A stretch of 14,791 bases of DNA, from NCBI GenBank assembly GCA_001914705.1, contig MNDB01000098.1:1-14791 (forward strand). Reading direction: 5' to 3'. This document shows, piece after piece, positions 7,339-13,305 of this stretch (positions are counted from its first letter, which is position 1; each line of letters starts with the position of its first letter). Source of the DNA: Actinobacteria bacterium 13_2_20CM_68_14. GTDB taxonomy: Bacteria > Actinomycetota > Thermoleophilia > Gaiellales > Gaiellaceae. The notes under the pieces were generated by a model. That model was not told where the DNA came from. It was given only the letters and a program-made list of their open reading frames with translations, and did no database searches. Made by a program: the position numbers and the translations under genes.

Positions 7339-7521
7339 TTACGCAGGCGGATCGTCGAGGCGTCGGACGAGGGTCGCCGCCGGATCGAGCGAGACCTCCA
7401 TGCCGGCGGCCGGACGCTGCTCATCGTCACGCTTCCGCTCGAGGGCGAGCCTGCGGCGTCCCGGATCGAATGCTGCAGGGTCGGCCGCCGAGCTGGCGGA
7501 AGGCCTGCAGCACCCCTCCAA
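7339..7521 (-). CDS. Doubtful small ORF between the reductase gene and msrA
   Basis: A 60-codon frame beginning with TTG three bases after the stop of the upstream reductase gene and ending with TAA. It has a basic, Ala/Arg/Asp-rich composition (RRRLALERKRDDEQRP, then a Pro/Ala-rich end). Codon third positions are GC-rich as in real genes here, but there is no good start, no recognised family, and other frames in this gap are also open. It may be the end of a lost gene or mere spacer. Confidence 0.2.
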   Translation of the reverse strand: MEGCCRPSASSAADPAAFDPGRRRLALERKRDDEQRPAAGMEVSLDPAATLVRRLDDPPA

Positions 7522-7524
7522 CGG

Positions 7525-8139
7525 CTACGGCTGCGGCTGGGTCAGGAAGACCTTGGCGTCTTCGTAGCTGGGATCGGCGGTCGACTCGGCCGGCCCGTAC
7601 ACGAGGTTGAGGACTCCGGTCTTGAAGCTCGCGGCCGAGATCAGCCTCAGCGGGATCGGGGTCTCGCCCTCGTCGAACAGGCGCATGCCCTTGCGGACGG
7701 CGATCGGGTGAACGAGCAGGTGCAGCTCGTCCAGCAGTCCTGCAGCCAGCAACTGGCGGACGACCGAGACCGAGCCGCTCAGCGCGATGTTGCGACCCGG
7801 CTCGTTCTTCAGGGCGGTCACGGTCTCGACGAGGTCGCCCTCGAGCTGTTCGGAGTTCCGCCACGTGAACTCGAGCTTCTGGCTCGACACGACGATCTTG
7901 CGGGCGTCACCGAGGGACTTGGCAAAGGGAGCGTCCTCCCCACCGGCCGCTTCCCGCTCGGGCCACGCCCCGGCGAAGCTGTCGTAGGTCTTGCGGCCGA
8001 AGAGGATCGTGTCGGCGGCGCCGAGGGTCGCGTCGACGGCAGCGCCCATCTCCTCGTTGAAGTAGGGGAAGTGCCACTGATCGGGCGCCTCGACGACACC
8101 GTCGAGCGAGATGAACAGGTCTGCGGTGATCTTTCTCAT
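7525..8139 (-). CDS. Dihydrofolate reductase family protein (RibD C-terminal-like)
   Basis: NADPH-type reductase of the RibD C-terminal/DHFR fold, 204 aa, soluble. The N-terminus MRKITADLFISLDGVVEAP is typical of this family, followed by ADTILFGRKTYDSFAGAWP (the cofactor-side loop and tryptophan), ARKIVVSSQKLEF, then NIALSGSVSVVRQLLAAGLLDELHLLVHPI, where the glycine-rich loop precedes the helix and strand that bind NADPH. The end LVYGPAE is also normal. The real substrate of this stand-alone branch is not known; the family is abundant in actinobacteria and is not part of a riboflavin operon here. The start ATG at 8139 follows GGAGGAAAACC, a clear ribosome site. It is transcribed away from the DUF4396 gene's end on the same strand, with a 73-bp gap. 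Confidence 0.9.
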   Translation of the reverse strand: MRKITADLFISLDGVVEAPDQWHFPYFNEEMGAAVDATLGAADTILFGRKTYDSFAGAWPEREAAGGEDAPFAKSLGDARKIVVSSQKLEFTWRNSEQLEGDLVETVTALKNEPGRNIALSGSVSVVRQLLAAGLLDELHLLVHPIAVRKGMRLFDEGETPIPLRLISAASFKTGVLNLVYGPAESTADPSYEDAKVFLTQPQP

Positions 8140-8212
8140 GGTTTTCCTCCACGGACGGTCGGTGACCTAGTCATCCCATCAGACGGTGACGGCCGACCGA
8201 AATCATCGGTCT

Positions 8213-8965
8213 TCAAACAGTCGCCATCGGCTCCTTGATCCCGTGCCGCAGCAGCCAGCGGTTGACCGGCCAGCTGGTCGCGAAGCCGAGGATCATCCCG
8301 ATCTGCATCAAGAACCAGTGGCTGGAGCTGTCGATCGGTGGCGGCGACTCCCAGATCGCGTACTCCGCGAACGCCATCCAGCCGAACAGGCCGACCTCGA
8401 AGCTGAGCACCGAGAGCGTGTCGGACTTGATCGCGTCGCCCAGCGGCGCCAGCCGGCCCAGCTGGCCGCGTGCCGGTGCGATCGCGAAGTACTGAAAGAG
8501 GATCCCGAACGCCCAGGCGAGCGGCAGGTCGAGGAGGTACTCCGGGCCGAGGGCGGTCGAAGCGATCGTCCAGCCGGTTGCCCAGACGATCCATTCGCCG
8601 CCGATGTCACCAAGTGCGCAGCCGGCGCCGCAGTGCGTATCGGAGAGGGACACCTGCCACCACGAATCGCGGGCGCCCTTGTTCATCTGGGCGCCATGCA
8701 TGTGCATCCGCTTGCGCGACATCCGCCGTCCGCGCGCGAAGTACGCCCAGAGAGCGATCGGTCCCAGGTAGAGCGCGGTCAGCGGAAAGGCGACGTCCAT
8801 GATCGCCATGTGCTGGCGGTTACCCAGCACGACGATGTCGGCGGCGATCACGAGCGCGGACGCGAATCCAAGTCCGAGCGCCACCCAGGCGAGGAGCTCA
8901 AACCAGCTCGGAGCCACACGCAATCCTAAGCGGACGAATCCCTGGCGCCCGACCCGGGGAACCAC
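8213..8965 (-). CDS. DUF4396 domain membrane protein
   Basis: Integral membrane protein of the DUF4396 family, 250 aa from the GTG at 8965. Hydrophobic segments: about residues 22-42 (LAWVALGLGFASALVIAADIV), 57-74 (DVAFPLTALYLGPIALWA), 125-155, 175-200 (SFEVGLFGWMAFAEYAI) and 215-235. Between the second and third lie a basic His/Met-rich loop (RKRMHMHGAQM) and the motif SDTHCGAGCALGD, with a histidine and two cysteines close together, characteristic of the family. KSDTLSVLSFEVGLFGWM is the second conserved block. A metal-handling role is suggested by these residues but not proved. A GTG at 8917 with AGGA six bases upstream is an alternative start that would remove the first 16 residues. It follows the DUF302 gene by only 18 bp on the same strand, so the two are likely co-transcribed. 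Confidence 0.82.
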   Translation of the reverse strand: MVPRVGRQGFVRLGLRVAPSWFELLAWVALGLGFASALVIAADIVVLGNRQHMAIMDVAFPLTALYLGPIALWAYFARGRRMSRKRMHMHGAQMNKGARDSWWQVSLSDTHCGAGCALGDIGGEWIVWATGWTIASTALGPEYLLDLPLAWAFGILFQYFAIAPARGQLGRLAPLGDAIKSDTLSVLSFEVGLFGWMAFAEYAIWESPPPIDSSSHWFLMQIGMILGFATSWPVNRWLLRHGIKEPMATV

Positions 8966-8983
8966 GGATCCCCTGAGATCCGT

Positions 8984-9355
8984 CTATCGGTCGATCACTG
9001 CGTCGGTGACGGCGTCGATCGCGGCGAGCCTGCCTGCGAGCTCGTCGGTGAGCCCGTATCGTGCGGCCAACTCGGCCGGTTCGGCGTAACTGAGCTTCGT
9101 CTGGTCGTCGTCGGCCCAGACGAGGACCTTGAGTGGTAGGTCGAGCGCCGCGAGCGGCGCGGCCGCCATCACCGGTGTCCCCGCGAGCGGGTTGCCGAAG
9201 ATGACGAGCTTGGTATCGCGGAGCTCGAGGCCGACCGCCTCGGCCTCACCGCTGTGGTCGATGACCGCGAACAGCTTGATCCCTTTCGACTCCAACACGC
9301 CCTTCAGGCGGGAGACGGTTTCTTCGACCGGCCAGGGACTCTCTTTCGTTGTCAT
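8984..9355 (-). CDS. DUF302 domain-containing protein
   Basis: Small soluble protein of 123 aa in the DUF302 family. Visible features are the N-terminal PVEETVSRLKGVLESKGIKLFAVIDHSGEA, then LELRDTKLVIFGNPLAGTPVM and LDLPLKVLVWADDDQTKLSY, which is the standard family order (a beta-alpha fold with FGNP..GT.LM and LPL+.L.WED). Function unknown; it occurs alone or beside membrane and redox genes. The start ATG at 9355 is preceded by GGAGG with seven bases spacing, so the longer frame to 9502 is rejected. It is probably the first gene of a pair with the DUF4396 gene, and is divergent from the Cys4 protein/AKR pair, with about 200 bp between starts holding both promoters. Confidence 0.9.
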   Translation of the reverse strand: MTTKESPWPVEETVSRLKGVLESKGIKLFAVIDHSGEAEAVGLELRDTKLVIFGNPLAGTPVMAAAPLAALDLPLKVLVWADDDQTKLSYAEPAELAARYGLTDELAGRLAAIDAVTDAVIDR

Positions 9356-9558
9356 GCGATTGCCTCCGTTTCGATCACTGCGAACACACTGTTGCAGCCA
9401 ACTTCCTGGCGCCGCCGGCCCTCGCTCAAGTTCAACTCGAGTGAGATCGAGGAGCGACCCGTTCGTGGTAGCCGCCACCCGAGAAGTGCCGCAGGCCGCC
9501 ACAACGGTTGGGTGTCAGCTTCGAAGACATCGCGGATCCGGTGCGCAATGCTCTCGCC

Positions 9559-9720
9559 ATGACTAGTTGCGGATACTGCAAACGCGAGCTCGTGTCTGTC
9601 GTCTACCTGCTCCCGCGCGCGAAGCCGGTCTGCGGAAGTGCCGCCTGCCTGGCGCTCGCCTATCGGGATTCCGAGCGCGACGAGTCGGAGGACGGGACGA
9701 GCTCGACGCAGGCTGCGTAA
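9559..9720 (+). CDS. Possible small Cys4 zinc-ribbon-like protein
   Basis: A 53-residue frame with C4-x2-C7 and C25-x4-C30 (MTSCGYCKREL and VCGSAACLALAYR), the pattern of a small zinc-binding knuckle, followed by an acidic tail. It ends ten bases before the aldo/keto reductase start, so it could lead that operon. Against it: no clear ribosome site before ATG 9559, and the frame continues upstream to 9508. The family is not recognised. I keep it because the cysteine spacing is unlikely in a random frame. Confidence 0.45.
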   Translation: MTSCGYCKRELVSVVYLLPRAKPVCGSAACLALAYRDSERDESEDGTSSTQAA

Positions 9721-9730
9721 TCCTGTTCGG

Positions 9731-10501
9731 ATGGACGTGCCGAAGCTGAAATTGGGCGACACCGAGGTGCCGCGGATCGGTCTCGGAACGAATCGACTCA
9801 CCAACACGAGCGAGCACGCCGCACTCGTGAAGGAAGCGGTCGCGCTCGGGCTCGGGCACGTCGACAGCGCACACACCTACACGGGCGGCGAAAGCGAGGA
9901 GACGATCGGCGCCGCGCTGTCGCCTGTCGCCGACGGCGTCGTTGTCGCGACCAAGGGTGGCTGGGGCGCCGGAAACGGCCGGCCCGACGTACTGCGGGCT
10001 CAGATCGAGGAGAGCCTGCGGCGGCTGCAGACGGAGACGATCGCTCTCTACTACCTGCACCGGGTCGATCCCGAGACCCCGCTCGACGACAGCCTCGGCG
10101 CGATCAAGGAGTACCGCGACAGCGGCAAGGTCCGGCACGTCGGCCTCTCCGAGGTCGGTATCGACCAGATCGAGCAGGCCCGCAACGTCGTGCCGATCGC
10201 TGCGGTTCAGAACAGGTACAGCCTCATCGACCGCACGCACGACGAGGTGGTCGACTACTGCGCCGCCGAAGGGATCGTGTTCGTGCCCTTCTTCCCGCTC
10301 CGCGGTGTGGGTAGCCAGCAGCTGTCCGAGATTGCCGACCGACACGGCGCCTCTCCGGAGCAGATTGCGCTCGCGTGGCTCCTGAGGCGCTCGCCGACGA
10401 CGCTGCCGATCCCCGGCACGCTCTCGCTCGAGCACCTGAGGGAGAACCTGGCCGCGCTCGAGATCGAGCTGAGCGCCGACGAGTTCGAGGCTTTGCGTTA
10501 G
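9731..10501 (+). CDS. Aldo/keto reductase
   Basis: NADPH-dependent carbonyl reductase of the AKR superfamily, a cytosolic (alpha/beta)8 barrel of 256 aa, at the short end of the family. The N-terminus MDVPKLKLGDTEVPRIGLGT is typical. The catalytic tetrad is visible: Asp in GHVDSAHTY, Tyr in the same segment, Lys in VVATKGG, and His in YYLHRVD. GKVRHVGLSEVGIDQIEQA is the usual mid-barrel block, and the C-terminal part has the NADP-binding pattern IPGTLSLEHLRENLAALEIELSADEF. PEQIALAWLLRR is also conserved. The ATG at 9731 is preferred because the family N-terminus begins directly there. The substrate cannot be told. It follows the Cys4 frame by ten bases and precedes the receiver-MEDS gene by 60 bp. 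Confidence 0.93.
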   Translation: MDVPKLKLGDTEVPRIGLGTNRLTNTSEHAALVKEAVALGLGHVDSAHTYTGGESEETIGAALSPVADGVVVATKGGWGAGNGRPDVLRAQIEESLRRLQTETIALYYLHRVDPETPLDDSLGAIKEYRDSGKVRHVGLSEVGIDQIEQARNVVPIAAVQNRYSLIDRTHDEVVDYCAAEGIVFVPFFPLRGVGSQQLSEIADRHGASPEQIALAWLLRRSPTTLPIPGTLSLEHLRENLAALEIELSADEFEALR

Positions 10502-10561
10502 GCCGGACAATTTCCTGCTAGCCGCCATGCCATTCGGGGCTCCTTCTGGCATCCTCTGGGC

Positions 10562-11473
10562 ATGGCGTTGCGATGCCTCATCGTGGACGACAGTGCGCCC
10601 TTTCTCGAGGCCGCAAGCAAGTTCCTGGAGCGCGAGGGAATCACGATCGTCGGCGTCGCCTCAACCGGCGCGGAGGCTCTCGAACGAGCTCAGGAGCTCC
10701 GGCCGGACGTCGCGCTCGTCGACATCGATCTGGGAGAAGAGAGCGGGTTCGATCTCGCGCGACAGATCGCCGAGGGGCCTGCGCCCCTTCCGGTCATTCT
10801 CATCTCGACCCGTTCCGAGGAAGACCTGGCGGAGCTGATCGAAGCATCGCCGGCGCTCGGCTATGTCTCCAAAGCACACCTCTCGGCGCACGCGGTCGCT
10901 GACCTCCTCGGCCGGGGCAAGTGCGTGCACGAGGCTCTCGTCTACTCGACGGTCGAGGAGTTCCTGGCGGCAACGGTGCCGTTCATACGCGAGGGACTCG
11001 AAGAAGCAGAGCCACTCCTGGTGGTGACGAAGGAGGCGAATCTCAGCGCCCTACGGGAGACCCTGGAGATCGATGCCGGCGGGGTCGAACTCGTCGACCC
11101 CGCCGGCATGTATCGCAGCCCGCCGCAGAGCATCGAGGCGTACGACCGTTACGTCCGCACGCGTCTGGAGGAGGGTGCCGGGCGGGTGAGAATCATCGGC
11201 GAGCCTGTCTGGCCGACATCAGCGCGCGCAGTAGCCGAATGGAAGCGCTACGAGTCTGCACTCAACGTCGCCTGGGCGTCGACGCCCAGCTGGGTCGTCT
11301 GCCTATACGACGCCAACGAGTTGCCAGACGACATCGTCAGCGACGCGAAGCGAACTCATCCGGTCCTCCGGACCGGACGCGGGGCTCGGCCGAGCCCGCA
11401 CTACACCGACCCGGAGGTCTTCGTTCGAAACCTCGGGCTCGAGCTCTCGGAAATCCTGGCCGGCGGGCTTTAG
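10562..11473 (+). CDS. Response-regulator receiver fused to a MEDS (DcmR-type) sensory domain
   Basis: A 303-aa soluble two-domain signalling protein. Residues 1-118 are a complete receiver domain: acidic pair D9-D10, phosphoacceptor D54 in LVDIDL, S82 in LIST and K104 in YVSKAHL. From about 122 to 283 comes a MEDS domain: HEALVYSTVEEFLAATVPFI, LLVVTKEANLSALRETL, RIIGEPVWP, then ALNVAW and VCLYDANELPDDIVSDAKRTHPVL, the latter being the best-known family signature (CPYD...L......A..THP). There is no DNA-binding output domain and no HATPase_c domain, although actinobacterial MEDS proteins commonly carry an RsbA-like kinase domain. It may act through protein contacts, for instance in a partner-switching or stress cascade (inference). 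No cognate histidine kinase is in the window. ATG 10562 starts directly at the receiver. Confidence 0.88.
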   Translation: MALRCLIVDDSAPFLEAASKFLEREGITIVGVASTGAEALERAQELRPDVALVDIDLGEESGFDLARQIAEGPAPLPVILISTRSEEDLAELIEASPALGYVSKAHLSAHAVADLLGRGKCVHEALVYSTVEEFLAATVPFIREGLEEAEPLLVVTKEANLSALRETLEIDAGGVELVDPAGMYRSPPQSIEAYDRYVRTRLEEGAGRVRIIGEPVWPTSARAVAEWKRYESALNVAWASTPSWVVCLYDANELPDDIVSDAKRTHPVLRTGRGARPSPHYTDPEVFVRNLGLELSEILAGGL

Positions 11474-11497
11474 CTCCCTAAATCGGATTTGTCACCG

Positions 11498-11824
11498 ATG
11501 AGCCAACGCAGGCAAGAAGCTCGTGGGGTGACAACGTGGTGGCGCCGGTATCGGGGGCGGCCGGCAGTGCAGGTCGGACTGGCGTTCACGGTGGGCCTCG
11601 CCGCGTTCGCGTTAGCAGCTCTCGCCAGCCCCCACCTTCGAGACCTCGACGGCGACGCGGTGTTCGTGCTTGGGATCTTCATCCTTATGGCGGTGCTGGT
11701 TACAGAGATCGCGGCGCGGGCCGGGCGTCGGGTCGATGAATCCGAGCAGGCTCAAGGCCTGCTTATCCAACTCGCAGATGCTGTCGTCGGCGCGCTCGAG
11801 CCCGTTTCGGCGCGGCTGGACTGA
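11498..11824 (+). CDS. Small two-helix membrane protein, hypothetical
   Basis: A 108-residue frame from ATG 11498 (a TTG at 11489 is an alternative). A basic N-terminus (SQRRQEARGVTTWWRRYRGR) is followed by a first hydrophobic helix (VGLAFTVGLAAFALAALA) and a second (VFVLGIFILMAVLVTEIAA), then a soluble tail. The positive N-terminus suggests an inside start and both ends in the cytoplasm. No family is recognised. It follows the receiver-MEDS gene by 24 bp and could be co-transcribed. Its stop lies ten bases from the 3' end of the convergent protease gene. No convincing ribosome site is seen, which lowers confidence. Confidence 0.55.
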   Translation: MSQRRQEARGVTTWWRRYRGRPAVQVGLAFTVGLAAFALAALASPHLRDLDGDAVFVLGIFILMAVLVTEIAARAGRRVDESEQAQGLLIQLADAVVGALEPVSARLD

Positions 11825-11834
11825 TTTCGAAGCT

Positions 11835-12914
11835 TCACTGAGGCGGGCCGCTACCGAGCGTGACGGTAGCCGTGTGACTCGTGCCGGACTGGTCGACGTA
11901 CACGACTTTGACCTTCGCGCCAGGTTTCTTCGTCAGCAGGAGCGAGGTGAGCGCCGTCGGCGACGAGACGCCCTGGCCGTTGATCGCCGTGATCACGTCG
12001 CCGCCCATAAGGCCTGCGGAGGCGGCCGGCCCGCCGGAGACGACGCTGACGATCAGGGCACCGGACGAGGTCGCGGCCTGACCCCCGTGGCCGAGACCAG
12101 GCACGTCCGCAGACTCGGCTTCGATGCCCAGGAAAGCCGTTGTGCCGATATGGACCGTCGCGGGCGCCTTGCCCGAGGAAATCGCGTCGGCGATCGTCTG
12201 CGCAGTGCCAATCGGGATCGCGAACGCGTCCGTGGTCGAGACGTCGTGGAAGGTGAACTGCGACGACGCCGCCGTGTCCATGCCGATGACCTGACCCTTG
12301 GTGTTGAGGAGCGGGCCGCCCGAGTCGCCCGGCTGAATCCCGGCGTTCGTCTCGATCAACCCAGTGAGGTTCTCGGAGGCACCCGTCGGGTCCGACGCCG
12401 TGATCGACTGGTCGAGGGCTGTCACCGTGCCGGTCGCCAGGGTGATCTTTCCATCGCCGCCCGCGTTGCCGCGGGCCGTCACCTTCGCGCCGACGGAAAC
12501 GGTTGCCGACCCGATCGAAACGGTCTTCAGGCCAGAAGCACCCTGAAGCTGGAGGAGAGCAACGTCGGCGGTGCGGTCATAGCCGACGACCCGCGCCTTG
12601 TAGCTGTGGCCGGTATTCGGGACGACGACGTCGATCTTGGTCGCGCCGCTGATCACGTGGTTGTTCGTCAGCACCTTGCCAGACGGAGTCAACACCATCC
12701 CCGTCCCGGCGGCCGCCGCGCCTTCGAAGGCGAGATCGGTATTGATGACGACGACGCCGGCACCGATCGAGCCTGTCGACGGCGCCACGATCGATGTTGT
12801 CGTCGGCGTCCCCCCGCCGCGCGCGAGTGCGATTACGGCTCCCACCGCCGCGGCGAGGAGTCCGGCCACTACGAGCAGGACGATCCTCCGTGGATGGCTG
12901 CGAACGGTCTTCAT
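11835..12914 (-). CDS. HtrA/DegP-like trypsin-type serine protease with PDZ domain
   Basis: Membrane-anchored periplasm-side (extracytoplasmic) serine protease of the S1C type, 359 aa. Residues 1-10 are basic, 11-31 a single membrane anchor (IVLLVVAGLLAAAVGAVIALA), then a Thr/Ser-rich linker. The protease domain carries all three catalytic residues: H86 in TNNHV, D117 in TADVALL and S198 in GDSGGP, with the oxyanion glycines around it. About residues 265-355 form a PDZ domain (FLGIEAE, GALIVSVVSGGPAASAGLMGGDVITAINGQGV). Such proteins degrade or chaperone damaged envelope proteins under stress. The start ATG 12914 is chosen because the basic-plus-hydrophobic anchor begins there; the frame continues to 13010 without similarity. 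The ribosome site is weak. It converges with the small membrane protein gene. Confidence 0.93.
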   Translation of the reverse strand: MKTVRSHPRRIVLLVVAGLLAAAVGAVIALARGGGTPTTTSIVAPSTGSIGAGVVVINTDLAFEGAAAAGTGMVLTPSGKVLTNNHVISGATKIDVVVPNTGHSYKARVVGYDRTADVALLQLQGASGLKTVSIGSATVSVGAKVTARGNAGGDGKITLATGTVTALDQSITASDPTGASENLTGLIETNAGIQPGDSGGPLLNTKGQVIGMDTAASSQFTFHDVSTTDAFAIPIGTAQTIADAISSGKAPATVHIGTTAFLGIEAESADVPGLGHGGQAATSSGALIVSVVSGGPAASAGLMGGDVITAINGQGVSSPTALTSLLLTKKPGAKVKVVYVDQSGTSHTATVTLGSGPPQ

Positions 12915-13015
12915 GCCGTCAGTGGTACGCCGCGGTTGTCGAGGTTGTTCACGTCTCGAACCATCGCGCGGCCGAGCCTCTCCGGCATCGAAGCCAGCCG
13001 CGATCTTCACGCACG

Positions 13016-13045
13016 GCTAGCGGAACCTTGCGGCTTCCGGCTAGC
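13016..13045. repeat. Inverted repeat, near-perfect hairpin upstream of the protease gene
   Basis: GCTAGCGGAA at 13016-13025 and TTCCGGCTAGC at 13035-13045 pair over ten bases with one bulged G, leaving a nine-base loop. It lies about 100 bases upstream of the protease start, so in its transcript or promoter it could be a structured leader or an operator. No terminal T-run is present. Confidence 0.45.
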
Positions 13046-13084
13046 TGCAATCGACGTCCACTCAGAAGCGCCCGAACTAGCGCC

Positions 13085-13113
13085 CGCCTAAGTTTCGGCG
13101 CAAGGTTTAGGCG
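13085..13113. repeat. Inverted repeat with 7-bp arms
   Basis: CGCCTAA at 13085-13091 and TTAGGCG at 13107-13113 are exact reverse complements with a 15-base spacer. It sits between the protease leader hairpin and the mini-ORFs. It could be an operator for either direction; a chance dyad is also possible. Confidence 0.3.
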
Positions 13114-13157
13114 AACTTCAGGCCTCGCTCACGTCCTGCTTAGACGCGCCTGGTTCG

Positions 13158-13237
13158 ATGAATCGACAAGACGAAATGGAGGTGAGTCCGATGTGAACGC
13201 GCAAACAATCGATGGGCTTCGGTGGCGTTCGTTATGA
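13158..13237 (+). CDS. Two overlapping mini-ORFs (12 and 14 codons) with strong ribosome site
   Basis: ATG at 13158 opens a 12-codon frame (MNRQDEMEVSPM) ending with TGA at 13194-13196. Within it, GGAGG at 13178-13182 lies 10 bases before a GTG at 13193 that overlaps the first stop as GTGA and opens a 14-codon frame (MNAQTIDGLRWRSL) ending at 13237. An ATG directly followed by TGA is also present at 13191. The overlap and the ribosome site look like translational coupling, and a strong hairpin follows 11 bases after the second stop. This could be a leader-peptide arrangement, a very small gene, or the leftover 5' end of a lost gene. Function unknown; a promoter is not evident. Confidence 0.3.
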
Positions 13238-13248
13238 AAGCGCCACTC

Positions 13249-13274
13249 GGCGAGGCCGCTGCTGCGGCCTCGCC
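13249..13274. terminator. Strong GC-rich hairpin, probable terminator of the ALDH gene
   Basis: GGCGAGGCCGC at 13249-13259 and GCGGCCTCGCC at 13264-13274 form a perfect 11-bp stem with a TGCT loop. It lies 31 bases past the ALDH stop on the minus strand, where it is followed by GAGTGGCGCTTTC, a weak T-containing tail. On the plus strand it follows the mini-ORFs with no T-run. It could end transcription from both sides. Confidence 0.65.
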
Positions 13275-13305
13275 GTCCTGCTGTCACACAGCGTCAGAGG
13301 CGAGA

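Larger units (their letters stand above)
12915..13305. other. Intergenic region of 391 bp between htrA-like and ALDH genes
   Basis: No gene of ordinary length. It holds the promoter and leader of the protease gene (minus strand), three inverted repeats at 13016-13045, 13085-13113 and 13249-13274, and two overlapping mini-ORFs on the plus strand at 13158-13237. The protease frame remains open to 13010, but nothing in that extension looks like a protein domain. Confidence 0.6.

Noticed and set aside
9356..9558. Extension of the DUF302 gene to 9502
   Set aside because: A good ribosome site (GGAGG, seven bases before ATG 9355) and the family N-terminus mark the shorter start.
9563..10552. Minus-strand frame of 329 codons opposite the aldo/keto reductase
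   Set aside because: Antisense shadow; the AKR tetrad and C-terminal motif on the plus strand are clear.
11670..13091. Plus-strand frame of 473 codons opposite the protease
   Set aside because: Arg/Asp-rich shadow of the HtrA-like gene, which shows a full catalytic triad.
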